From contig DASPOF010000107.1 of assembly GCA_035626155.1 (NCBI GenBank), positions 1 to 35,833 on the forward strand: DNA of 35,833 nucleotides, in the 5' to 3' direction. This DNA comes from DASPOF01 sp035626155 (GTDB lineage Bacteria; Desulfobacterota; Binatia; Binatales; Binataceae). The notes under the pieces are model-generated. The model saw only the letters and a program-made list of their open reading frames with translations, had not been told where the DNA came from and did no database searches. Each line of letters starts with the position of its first letter. Within the stretch, counting starts at the first letter, position 1. Both the position numbers and the translations under genes were made by a program. Of the stretch, positions 9,405 through 15,770 are shown in pieces.

Positions 9405-9472
9405 CCCTCACCTGGCCTCTCCCTTTCAGGGAGACGGATTAGATTAAGGGCAGGGATAAGACCAGGGGGAGG
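9405..9472. repeat. REP-like repeat B (direct-repeat partner of repeat D)
   Basis: The unit begins CCCTCACCT, contains the hairpin TCTCCCT / TTC / AGGGAGA (9418-9434), then GGATTAGATTAAGGG, and ends in GGATAAGACCAG followed by GGGGAGG. The same parts occur in the same order and orientation at 10161-10246. The two copies flank the DUF559 gene. Confidence 0.72.
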
Positions 9473-9595
9473 TTCGGAATTCGTAGGTCCGCGGTTGGGT
9501 TGCAACGGAGCGCGCGGCACAAGATCCCGATGCTTTCCGGATGCCGCCCGCGGCGCAGCTTGCAATCGAAACGCGGATACGGCAAATCGCTGTGC

Positions 9596-9943
9596 GTGAC
9601 CGTCATCGTCAGCCCCTCGCAGCGGGCGCGAGCGCTGCGGCAGCGTCAGACGGACGCGGAGCGGCTGCTTTGGTCGCGGCTGCGCGCCAGGCAACTCGAT
9701 GGCATAAAATTCCGCCGCCAGTTTCCCATCGGGCCCTTCTTTGCCGATTTCTGCTCGACCGAGCGGAAAATCGTAATCGAGTTGGATGGCGGCCAGCACG
9801 CTGAGCAACTGCCTGAAGATGCTGAACGCACGCGCCGAATCGCTGAGCTGGGCTACCGGATGCTCCGTTTCTGGAACAACGATGTGCTGGAGAACATCGA
9901 CGGCGTGCTCGAGAGCATCCGCGAATTTCTGAGCGGCTGCTAG
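9596..9943 (+). CDS. DUF559 (Vsr-like fold) endonuclease-domain protein
   Basis: This is a stand-alone DUF559 protein, a family of small PD-(D/E)XK-like predicted nucleases related to the very-short-patch repair fold. All family landmarks are visible: QRARALRQRQTDAERLLWSRLR, then FRRQFPIGPFFADFC, the nuclease core IVIELDGGQHA, and the C-terminal GYRMLRFWNNDVLENIDGVL. The Asp in FADF and the Glu/Asp in ELDGGQH form the likely metal site. The GTG at 9596 gives 115 residues, which fits the family's usual size. In-frame starts at 9500 and 9530 would add Arg-rich sequence unlike the family, and no start has a good ribosome-binding site. It runs against the phage operon and is surrounded by REP-like hairpins, so it looks like an insertion rather than part of the packaging genes. 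The substrate is unknown. Confidence 0.85.
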   Translation: MTVIVSPSQRARALRQRQTDAERLLWSRLRARQLDGIKFRRQFPIGPFFADFCSTERKIVIELDGGQHAEQLPEDAERTRRIAELGYRMLRFWNNDVLENIDGVLESIREFLSGC

Positions 9944-10007
9944 CCGCCGCTGCGCCGCCCTTTCCGAGGTCGAACAGCCCGCAGTTCTTCTCCCCCTGTC
10001 ATCTGAC

Positions 10008-10030
10008 ACCTCTCCCGGAACGGGAGAGGT
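10008..10030. repeat. REP-like repeat C: perfect 10-bp stem hairpin
   Basis: ACCTCTCCCG / GAA / CGGGAGAGGT is a perfect inverted repeat with a 3-base loop. It is followed by AAGGGTGAGGGTCCT. GGTGAGGGTCCT at 10034-10045 reappears reverse-complemented as AGGACCCTCACC at 10157-10168, so repeats C and D face each other. It lies 64 bases past the DUF559 stop and could also terminate that gene. Confidence 0.75.
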
Positions 10031-10129
10031 AAGGGTGAGGGTCCTCGGCCGCGGCGCGGAATTGTCTTCGGCGACGCGATCAAAATTCTGATCGAAAAGG
10101 TCGGACGAAAATCCCAGAATCTTTAGCCC

Positions 10130-10150
10130 GCGGCGCAAAGGATGCGCCGC
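10130..10150. repeat. Hairpin of a second REP type (GCGGCGCA / TGCGCCGC)
   Basis: GCGGCGCA, loop AAGGA, then TGCGCCGC form a perfect 8-bp stem, flanked by TAG...CTAG-like bases. It lies between repeats C and D and differs in sequence from the CCTCTCCC family, so two REP types are interleaved here. 9944-10284 holds only these repeats and no gene. Confidence 0.65.
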
Positions 10151-10160
10151 TAGAAAAGGA

Positions 10161-10246
10161 CCCTCACCTAACCTCTCCCTTGCAGGGAGAGGGATGAGAT
10201 TAGGGAGAGAGATAGGACTACGTAGAAGGATAAGACCAGCGAGAGG
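10161..10246. repeat. REP-like repeat D (direct-repeat partner of repeat B)
   Basis: It starts CCCTCACCT and contains the hairpin CCTCTCCCT / TGC / AGGGAGAGG (10172-10192). It continues GGATGAGATTAGGG and ends GGATAAGACCAG followed by GAGAGG. Compared with repeat B it carries extra bases before GGATAAGACCAG. With B it brackets about 840 bp containing the DUF559 gene. Confidence 0.72.
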
Positions 10247-10284
10247 GATGCGAAAACCCGCCGCCCGTATGCCGACGGTGCGCA

Positions 10285-11442
10285 TCAGAACTCGGTTCGC
10301 TCGCGCTGGGCGGCGACGCGTCTGAGCATTTCGTAAATTCGGTCGGCGTGCTTGTCGAGCGCATCGCCGACCGCGCGATTTATCTCCGCGGGATTCATTC
10401 CGGCGCGCCCCGGCGGAACGTTGATCGTGATCGATGGCGATGAGTTGAGCGTGATCGGCAGCGCGCCGGTCCCGCCGAAGGCGCCGCGCGCGAGAAGCGC
10501 CCCGGACGGATGAGCCTGCCCGAATGAGAGCGAGCGCGAGATCGCGCGCGCGGCGCGCTGAGCTCGATCGGCACGCGCGGGGCCGGCTCCAAGCGACGCT
10601 CGGATGCGGCCGATGCCGCGCGCAGCTTCTGCGCCAGCGCGAATGTTCGCGGGCGCGGAGATCGCGCGCACATCCGCCATCCGCGGCGCATCGATCGCGG
10701 CGCGCAGCCCGGAAAAGTTCGCGGCCGCGAGCCGTGCCGCTCGCTGCAAATCGCGCGCGGAGGCGGACAGCCGCGCGAGTTGGGCCGCATCGCTGGATGC
10801 GCGGAAAATCCGCGCGTCGGCGATCGCACCGTGCGCCATTTGAGGGGCGAACAAATCGGGGCTCCGCGCGGATGCGATCGGAATTGCCGATCCTGCCTCT
10901 ACTCGCGCTACGCGCCGGCCAAGCATGCTGGCCACCGACAGCGTCGAATCGGATTTGAGCGCGGCGGCGCTCGAGAGAATCCCGCGCGCGGGCGCAATCG
11001 ATGCGCCGCGGAGATCCGGTGTCTTCCACATCCCGGCGGCCATTTGCCGAAGACCATTCCACGCAAGCTCGATCGCGCGGAGGAGGCCGGCGTACGCCGA
11101 TGAATCCGATCGTGCGAACTCTGCCGGCTCAAGCCGCCCCGACGTGCGCCCGTCGCCCGCAAGCGGCGGGGCGCCTGCTAGGAACTGAGAAAGAGCGCTT
11201 TGGCGCGCCGGCGCCGTCGCGGCGCTGAGCCTCGCGAGCGCATCGCCATTGCCCGCGGCGCGCGCGGCCGAATCCTTCAACTGCTTCGTGCGAGCTATGG
11301 CGCGGTTGAGCGGATCGGCGGCGCTCACCGCGCCTGCGAGCGCTCCGAGCGGTGAAATCCCGCGGCGTGCAGTACTCAGAGCGGCGAGCGGCACGCTTGC
11401 GCGCGCGAGGGCGGCGATCGAACCGTGCGGATGCGGCGTCAC
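10285..11442 (-). CDS. Tape-measure-like phage tail protein (short, Ala/Arg-rich)
   Basis: This 385-residue protein is very rich in Ala, Arg and Ser and has helical periodicity. It ends in a segment typical of the C-termini of tail tape-measure proteins: ITINVPPGRAGMNPAEINRA, followed by a short helix to the stop. Tape-measure proteins set tail length and are usually much longer than this. The ATG at 11442 overlaps the stop of the small terminase gene (ATGA), so the two are translationally coupled. In Mu, nothing lies between gp27 and gp28, so its place here is unusual. It may be a truncated relic or a repurposed scaffold. The role is inferred mainly from the C-terminus and composition. Confidence 0.6.
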   Translation of the reverse strand: MTPHPHGSIAALARASVPLAALSTARRGISPLGALAGAVSAADPLNRAIARTKQLKDSAARAAGNGDALARLSAATAPARQSALSQFLAGAPPLAGDGRTSGRLEPAEFARSDSSAYAGLLRAIELAWNGLRQMAAGMWKTPDLRGASIAPARGILSSAAALKSDSTLSVASMLGRRVARVEAGSAIPIASARSPDLFAPQMAHGAIADARIFRASSDAAQLARLSASARDLQRAARLAAANFSGLRAAIDAPRMADVRAISAPANIRAGAEAARGIGRIRASLGAGPARADRAQRAARAISRSLSFGQAHPSGALLARGAFGGTGALPITLNSSPSITINVPPGRAGMNPAEINRAVGDALDKHADRIYEMLRRVAAQRERTEF

Positions 11443-12086
11443 GATTTGATCTCCAGCAGCGCGGCGCGGATTCGCTCGGCGGCTTCGGGCGAGAGCCCCT
11501 GGTCGCGGGCTTCATCGAGGCTCTTCTGCGCCGCGGTTACCTGGCTCGCGATATGCTCGCGTTCCTCGACGTACCATTGCTCCAGCATCACGTCGGCCCT
11601 GGTGAGACCCTCCACGCTGCGCGAGATCGCGTGAAAGTTCGGCGCGAGACGGTCGGGCTGCGCATCGAGAACTTTGCTCAGCACGAGGAACAGATGGGTC
11701 TGCACGAGTCGCATCAGCCCCTGGCGCATCGCGTGATCATCGCCTGCGGTTTCCTCGACGATCACTTTCGCCTCCGCGACCGCGAGCCGGACCGCCTCGA
11801 GGCGCCGCTCGAACTTCTTCGCGTACTTGTGCAGGGCGGCGTGCGAGATTTTGTAGCCATTGTCGCGCAACCACTTTGAGAGTCCGCGGTAGCTCCCGAA
11901 GTCGGACTGAGTAAGCCTGCGATCGAGTTCGTCCTTGAGCTTCTGGGGCAGCTTGCCGATGCGGCCCGGAGTGAGCGTATTCGGCAGCGGCCCATGCGAG
12001 GGCCGCCGGACGGCCGCGCGATCCGTCTGAGATTCGCCGGCGGCGGCTGCGGGCGTGCCGCCGCTTAAGTCCGTCGTGCCCATCAT
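11439..12086 (-). CDS. Mu gp27-like protein (DUF3486), probable small terminase subunit
   Basis: This 215-residue protein matches the DUF3486/gp27 family, which sits just before terL in Mu-like phages and probably recognises packaging DNA. Visible features are GRIGKLPQKLKDELDRRL, then a helix-turn-helix-like SYRGLSKWLRDNGYKISHAA and HKYAKKFERRLEAVR, followed by a long helical C-terminal half. The start overlaps the upstream stop as TGATG (12088-12084); a GTG at 12089 and an ATG at 12083 are alternatives. The gene overlaps the tape-measure-like gene by 4 bases at its end. The frame is intact. Confidence 0.88.
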   Translation of the reverse strand: MMGTTDLSGGTPAAAAGESQTDRAAVRRPSHGPLPNTLTPGRIGKLPQKLKDELDRRLTQSDFGSYRGLSKWLRDNGYKISHAALHKYAKKFERRLEAVRLAVAEAKVIVEETAGDDHAMRQGLMRLVQTHLFLVLSKVLDAQPDRLAPNFHAISRSVEGLTRADVMLEQWYVEEREHIASQVTAAQKSLDEARDQGLSPEAAERIRAALLEIKS

Positions 12087-12394
12087 CACTTCCTCGGACG
12101 CGCGACTCCGGCCGGCGCATCCTGGTTGTACTCGACGACGTCCACGCCGGTCGCGGTCAATCGCGCGAACCAGATGCCGCTGGCTACACCCTCGAGCTCC
12201 ACCAGCCCGTAGTCGCGCAGGTAGGTGAGTTCGCGGCGCACTGCGATCTGCGAAAAGGGGAGCTTGATATCGGCAAGCACGCGCCAGATGATTTGCTCGG
12301 AGACTGCAACCGGACGGCCCGCATCGACCACGCGGAGGATTCTCCAGCGTGCTTCCTCGCGCTGCTTCTGCTCGATATCAATCACGTCCGGCAT
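12086..12394 (-). CDS. Mu gp26-like small winged-helix protein
   Basis: This 102-residue protein has a predicted winged-helix fold: RWRILRVVDAGRPVAVSEQI, then RRELTYLRDYGLVELEG as recognition helix and wing, and a short tail. In Mu-like phages a gene of this size and fold lies between gp25 and gp27. The ATG at 12394 is preceded by AAGGAGAG at 6 bases spacing, inside the end of the preceding gene (17-bp overlap). That site decides the start over longer upstream readings. Function is unknown; DNA binding is likely from the fold. Confidence 0.75.
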   Translation of the reverse strand: MPDVIDIEQKQREEARWRILRVVDAGRPVAVSEQIIWRVLADIKLPFSQIAVRRELTYLRDYGLVELEGVASGIWFARLTATGVDVVEYNQDAPAGVARPRK

Positions 12395-12680
12395 AGAGTC
12401 TCTCCTTGAGACCGGCGATTTCCTCGCGCATCTCCACCCGCATCGCATCCAGCTTAGAGTCGAGCGTTCCGGTGAAGCGGATCCAGTCCTCGCGCCGGAC
12501 ATACTCGAGGGGCAGCGATGCGCGCAGTTCAAAAAAATCCTTCTCGATTCCAGCGACCTTGGCGTGCTCCACCCGCTTTTCCTCGTCGCGGCGCGAGAGC
12601 AGCCATTGCAACGCTCCGAGGTTCAGCCCCGCAACGCTCAGGAGCACGAGTACGAGAGTGCCGATCGTCTGCCAATCCAT
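12378..12680 (-). CDS. Mu gp25-like membrane/coiled-coil phage protein (DUF2730-like)
   Basis: The 100-residue product has one N-terminal transmembrane helix (about residues 5-28, IGTLVLVLLSVAGLNLGALQ) followed by a charged, helical cytoplasmic part with coiled-coil character (SRRDEEKRVEHAKVAGIEKD, later KLDAMRVEMREEIAGLKERL). Size, topology and position before the gp26/gp27 genes fit the DUF2730 group of Mu-like phages. A GTG directly upstream (12683) is an alternative start. The end overlaps the gp26-like gene by 17 bases. The function of the family is not known. Confidence 0.65.
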   Translation of the reverse strand: MDWQTIGTLVLVLLSVAGLNLGALQWLLSRRDEEKRVEHAKVAGIEKDFFELRASLPLEYVRREDWIRFTGTLDSKLDAMRVEMREEIAGLKERLYAGRD

Positions 12681-12822
12681 CACGTCTGCGCCCCGCTGAC
12701 TCCGCTCGTCGTTTCTCGGCCGTCCGCCCGGCGCCCGCGCCCGGCCCGACTAGTCACTTCGGGGCCGGGCGCTGCAGCGCGCCGGCTCGGTCCTGGCATG
12801 ACAGCCGCCATGCGCCCGTCGG

Positions 12823-13134
12823 TCAGTTCGTCGCCCAGTTGGAGAGTACGCACTTGCGGAACGCTTCCGGGATTCCCGCGGTCGCCTTGCAGAACGCGGC
12901 GATGTCGGAAGCCTGGCTGCACGAGTTGGTATCGCCCGCTGCGCAGTTGGCGGCCACGGTCGCATGCTCGGGAACCGAAATGGAGAGCGTCATCTGCTTG
13001 ACCACGTTCGGTTCGGGGAGGCCGGTCGGATTGGCCGCGTTGGTGCCGGTCGATCCGAACAGGCCGCATCCGGCGCACGCCAGGACCAGGCACAGGACGC
13101 CCGCACTACTCAGTCGCTTCATCAGTCGCATCAT
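12823..13134 (-). CDS. Small Cys-rich putative lipoprotein, phage lysis region
   Basis: The 103-residue product starts at the ATG at 13134, which follows GGAGG by 8 bases; a longer ATG at 13149 would swallow that site. The N-terminus has two Arg/Lys clusters, a hydrophobic core (VLCLVLACAGC) and a Cys that could be lipidated, though the lipobox is not ideal. The mature part carries four further Cys residues, probably disulphide-bonded in the periplasm (NCAAGDTNSC, then FCKATAGIPEAFRKC). I do not recognise the family. It is the third small exported protein after the holin-like gene. The following 140 bases to the gp25-like gene hold nothing evident. Confidence 0.6.
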   Translation of the reverse strand: MMRLMKRLSSAGVLCLVLACAGCGLFGSTGTNAANPTGLPEPNVVKQMTLSISVPEHATVAANCAAGDTNSCSQASDIAAFCKATAGIPEAFRKCVLSNWATN

Positions 13135-13207
13135 TCGCGTAACCTCCATTGGTTTTCCGCCGTCCTTTGATGCCCGCGGCGTACGGGCGTTTAGCTATTG
13201 ATTTTCC

Positions 13208-13558
13208 TCAGAAGCCGCCCATCATCGTGGCTATGGTCTGGGCCGCGTCGACCTCGGCCGTCAGATCGCCGGATGCGGCGCCGATGAAATTGTTCGGCGG
13301 CTGCATTCCATTGGGAAAGACGAGCCGGCCGGCGCCGTTGAGGCAGGCGGCGAAGACCTGCGGCGGATCGAGGACCGGAATACCCAGTTGCACCCGGACC
13401 GCCTCGCAATCGAGGGGCGCCGTCATCGCGAGGTGAAACGGTTTCGCCGCGATGCGCGCGCATCCGCCGAGCGCAAGCGCGGCGAGCGGTAGAATGACGG
13501 AGAGGGCGCGGCGTATTTGATGATTTCCACTCGGGTGGGTGCTCGCGGGTCCTCTCAT
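13208..13558 (-). CDS. Small putative lipoprotein, phage lysis region
   Basis: The 116-residue product begins with an ATG overlapping the preceding stop (ATGA at 13558-13555). A basic n-region leads to LPLAALALGGC, a good lipobox with the predicted lipidated Cys in GGC. The mature part has two Cys and a Pro/Gly-rich middle (FPNGMQPPNNFIG) ending in TAEVDAAQTIATMMGGF. The family is not recognised. Its coupling to the Rz1-like gene suggests a function in lysis or in the infected-cell envelope. Confidence 0.65.
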   Translation of the reverse strand: MRGPASTHPSGNHQIRRALSVILPLAALALGGCARIAAKPFHLAMTAPLDCEAVRVQLGIPVLDPPQVFAACLNGAGRLVFPNGMQPPNNFIGAASGDLTAEVDAAQTIATMMGGF

Positions 13559-13872
13559 CGGGGTTTCTCCTCGCTGTTGCGCAATTCGTCGTATTTCTGA
13601 CGGCAGTAGAGGGCGTCCTCCTTGAGAGCCCGCAGGCGCGCATCGAGGGCTCGTGCGTTCGAATCGTCGAAGCACCAGGCAAGCCCGCGCGGGCATGGCG
13701 ATTTATTCACCTCGGGCAGGATTGGAGGAGGGTCGAGCGGGGCGGCCGCAGCGGGGATCAATCCCTCTTGTCCGGAGGACGGCGCGAGCGCCGGCGGCGG
13801 AAGCGTGATGCATCCGGTCAGGTGCAGGGCGAGCGAAAGCGCAATAGTCATTATGATTCCGCGCGCGCGCAT
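13555..13872 (-). CDS. Rz1/spanin-like proline-rich lipoprotein
   Basis: The 105-residue product starts at the ATG at 13872, 4 bases after the holin-like stop. The signal IALSLALHLTGC ends in a clear lipobox. The mature N-terminus is proline-rich (ITLPPPALAP), as in Rz1 outer-membrane spanins. The C-terminal third is charged and helical (NARALDARLRALKEDALYCR). Spanins join inner and outer membranes at the final lysis step. Position after holin and endolysin genes fits. No separate Rz inner-membrane gene is seen, so this may act alone as a unimolecular spanin or with its neighbours. The assignment is by context and composition. Confidence 0.6.
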   Translation of the reverse strand: MRARGIIMTIALSLALHLTGCITLPPPALAPSSGQEGLIPAAAAPLDPPPILPEVNKSPCPRGLAWCFDDSNARALDARLRALKEDALYCRQKYDELRNSEEKPR

Positions 13873-13876
13873 CTGC

Positions 13877-14194
13877 TCACTCGCCGCGGAGGGAATCCCA
13901 GCGTGCGGTGTTCGCTGCAGCATCCTTTCTCGCCTGTTCAATTGCGGGTTGGTCCGCGGGGAGACTCACTCTCCCGGGAGGGTCGCTGTAAATGTGTTGT
14001 AGTTGCACCAGCAGCGCGCCGATCCCGACGATCGAGGCATCGACCCAGTTGTGCTTGTATTGGTATCCGCCTGCTGCCGCCGAGACGGTCGCGCCGGCGA
14101 GTATCACTTGTTGAAGCCAGGTAAGCTTGCGCAGCTCGCCGAGCGCCGCGGCGAGCGCTCCGAGCATCTGGATTAGTCCGATGATATTGCCCAT
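13877..14194 (-). CDS. Putative holin-like membrane protein
   Basis: The 105-residue product has an N-terminal hydrophobic helix (about residues 4-19), a second (about 28-43, VILAGATVSAAAGGYQY) and a third short one (about 52-68, ASIVGIGALLVQLQHIY), then a charged cytoplasmic tail. Holins permeabilise the inner membrane to release the endolysin and often have two or three helices and a charged C-terminus. It lies between the endolysin gene (69-bp gap) and the Rz1-like gene. The ribosome-binding site before 14194 is weak. The function is inferred from topology and position. Confidence 0.6.
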   Translation of the reverse strand: MGNIIGLIQMLGALAAALGELRKLTWLQQVILAGATVSAAAGGYQYKHNWVDASIVGIGALLVQLQHIYSDPPGRVSLPADQPAIEQARKDAAANTARWDSLRGE

Positions 14195-14263
14195 CGCGAT
14201 TCTCAGCCGGGTGAGGGCGCGGCCGCGAGTGCGAGCGCATCGGGCGCGAAGAGTGTGCGGGTG

Positions 14264-14785
14264 TCATGCATAGGCACGGTTCAGCCATCCGGTGAGAAAA
14301 CTGGAGTGGTCGCCGCCGCGCGCCGCCGCTTTGGCGCGAAACCATCCGGCGACCTCGCTGCGAAACGCGGCCAGGAGCGCGTCGCAATTTTGCGCGGCCA
14401 GAGTATGGCAAGCATCCCTCGTACGCGGGCCCAGGAAGCCGGTTTCGCCGACCGGGTGATGGTTGGCGCGGCATGCGCGCTGGAGGCAGACCGCAGCGTT
14501 GGCGGGTCCAATGAGCGGCGCGATCGTCAGCATCATCGCGGCGATCGGTTCGGGAAAATCCGAGTAGGAGAATTTCTGCCACCAGTCGCGGAAGTAGATT
14601 TCGATTGCAGCGTCGCGAGTGAGGTTGCTAATATCCAATTCGGGATGAAACCGACTGGCTATTCCGAATTTGGTCTCGCCGCCGGGGTCCGCCGGGTCAT
14701 TGACATAACCGCCCTCGAGCGCGAGCAGGCGATCGACGGCGCGCAGGAACTGGGGCGGGTAGGATTCAGGGCCTGGGTTTGCCAC
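14264..14785 (-). CDS. GH108 family endolysin (N-acetylmuramidase)
   Basis: A peptidoglycan-cleaving phage lysozyme of 173 residues. The family signature EGGYVNDPADPGGETKFGIA starts at Glu24, the expected catalytic acid. The peptidoglycan-binding-like half follows (AAIEIYFRDWWQKF, then GPANAAVCLQRACR and GETGFLGPRTRDA). No signal peptide is present, so export would depend on the holin-like gene just downstream. The start is a GTG at 14785 without a strong ribosome-binding site. In Mu the lys gene also follows mor, which supports the phage assignment. Confidence 0.88.
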   Translation of the reverse strand: MANPGPESYPPQFLRAVDRLLALEGGYVNDPADPGGETKFGIASRFHPELDISNLTRDAAIEIYFRDWWQKFSYSDFPEPIAAMMLTIAPLIGPANAAVCLQRACRANHHPVGETGFLGPRTRDACHTLAAQNCDALLAAFRSEVAGWFRAKAAARGGDHSSFLTGWLNRAYA

Positions 14786-14864
14786 CTTGCACGCAAATCA
14801 CGGGCAGCGCGGGCATTTGGGCGGCGCCGTTTTTGCGGCGCGCGGGGCGAACGGGCGCAGGCGT

Positions 14865-15278
14865 TCAGGCCTGGCGCGCATCGGCGAGCACCTTGTACAC
14901 ATAGCGTTCCGTGACGCGCATCGTGCGGGCGATCTCGGCTACGCTCAACTGGCGGCCGCGCAGGGCGACGATCCGGTCGCGGCGAAGGCGGCGGTCCGGA
15001 TCGGCCGGGAGCATGACGCGCTCGCCGCCGAAGATGCGCGCGAGCTTGAGCGCGGCGGTGATGCCGACCAGCCTCACGAGCACCTCGCCCTCTACAGGAG
15101 CCCTCGGGATGTAAACGCGGCGGCCGCCGAATTTGCGCACCAGTTTCTCCGCGGCGCCCTCGCCCACCAGTATCGCGAGCTCGCCGAGCATCGAGAATCT
15201 GCGCGCGGGATTGAACGCGGGCGGGACCGCGCGGATGAGGTCGTCGAGGGAGGCGGTCTTTTGCGGCTCGGCGATCAC
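14865..15278 (-). CDS. Mor-like phage transcription activator
   Basis: A 137-residue DNA-binding protein of the Mor/C type, which activates middle or late transcription in Mu. A GTG start overlaps the preceding stop (GTGA, 15278-15275). The middle contains KLVRKFGGRRVYIPRAP and, about 30 residues later, the similar KLARIFGGERVMLPADP. A C-terminal helix-turn-helix follows: RGRQLSVAEIARTMRVTER and YVYKVLADARQA. In Mor the GG-x-x-V-Y-I-P strand precedes the HTH, as here. The duplication of this segment is unusual. It is followed after 80 bases by the endolysin gene, as mor is followed by lys genes in Mu. Confidence 0.78.
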   Translation of the reverse strand: MIAEPQKTASLDDLIRAVPPAFNPARRFSMLGELAILVGEGAAEKLVRKFGGRRVYIPRAPVEGEVLVRLVGITAALKLARIFGGERVMLPADPDRRLRRDRIVALRGRQLSVAEIARTMRVTERYVYKVLADARQA

Positions 15279-15496
15279 AGGTTGTAGGCGGCGCGCAGGT
15301 TGGCGGGAATCTCGCCGAGGCCGCGCCGGCGGTCGTAAACCGTGCGCCATCCGAGCTCGGCGTTTTCGGCGACGCACAGCGGGCATACTCCTTGATGCTT
15401 GGATGCTACAATGAGACGGACAGGCTGGCGGCACCACGCGCATCGGACCATTCGGGACGAGGCGGGTGCCAACTGGGGGTGCGCCAATGCGGTCAT
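15275..15496 (-). CDS. Small zinc-finger protein, first gene of the phage operon
   Basis: The 73-residue product starts at the ATG at 15496 with GGAG 6-7 bases upstream. A longer frame back to 15724 is open but Pro/Arg-rich without recognisable structure. Two CxxC pairs, CAWC (about 18-21) and CPLC (about 35-38), are joined by RQPVRLIVASKHQGV and make a compact zinc-ribbon-like fold. The C-terminus is basic (YDRRRGLGEIPANLRAAYNL). It overlaps the Mor-like gene by 4 bases, so the two are probably translated together and could act together in regulation. The family is not recognised. Confidence 0.7.
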   Translation of the reverse strand: MTALAHPQLAPASSRMVRCAWCRQPVRLIVASKHQGVCPLCVAENAELGWRTVYDRRRGLGEIPANLRAAYNL

Positions 15497-15734
15497 GGGA
15501 ACTCCGCGCCGGCATTCGCCGCGAGGCAGGGGCGTTGACGGGTCGGGCGGCGGGACGAAAGCCGCGAAGAGGGGGGCAGCGCGAAGGCGTCGCGTCAGGG
15601 GGAGGCGGAATGCGGGAAGCGGCGCAAGCGCCCGGGCGCGGGAGGTCGTCCGGGAGGAGAGCGCGGGGGCGATGCGGAGGTCGGTCGTGGTTAAGTGATA
15701 GCTTGCGTTGGGCCACGGCTTCATGCTTTATGTT

Positions 15735-15765
15735 TCTATATTCCACACTTGGAGACGAAAGTCAA
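15735..15765 (-). promoter_or_regulatory. Predicted leftward phage promoter in the repressor/operon intergenic region
   Basis: On the minus strand TTGACT (15765-15760) and TATAGA (15740-15735) are separated by 19 bases. The region 15722-15750 is markedly AT-rich for this sequence. It lies directly upstream of the divergent repressor gene, where a lysogeny operator would be expected. The spacer is long, so the call is tentative. No clean palindromic operator was found by eye. Confidence 0.35.
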
Positions 15766-15770
15766 CTACA

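Noticed and set aside
9233..11062. Long open frame on the minus strand across the DUF559 patch
   Set aside because: It is Arg/Ala/Pro-rich without domain features, runs through the repeats and overlaps the tape-measure-like gene in another frame; it is a GC-rich shadow.
15497..15724. N-terminal extension of the small phage zinc-finger gene back to 15724
   Set aside because: The added 76 residues are Pro/Arg/Ala-rich without structure, and a good ribosome-binding site precedes the internal ATG at 15496.
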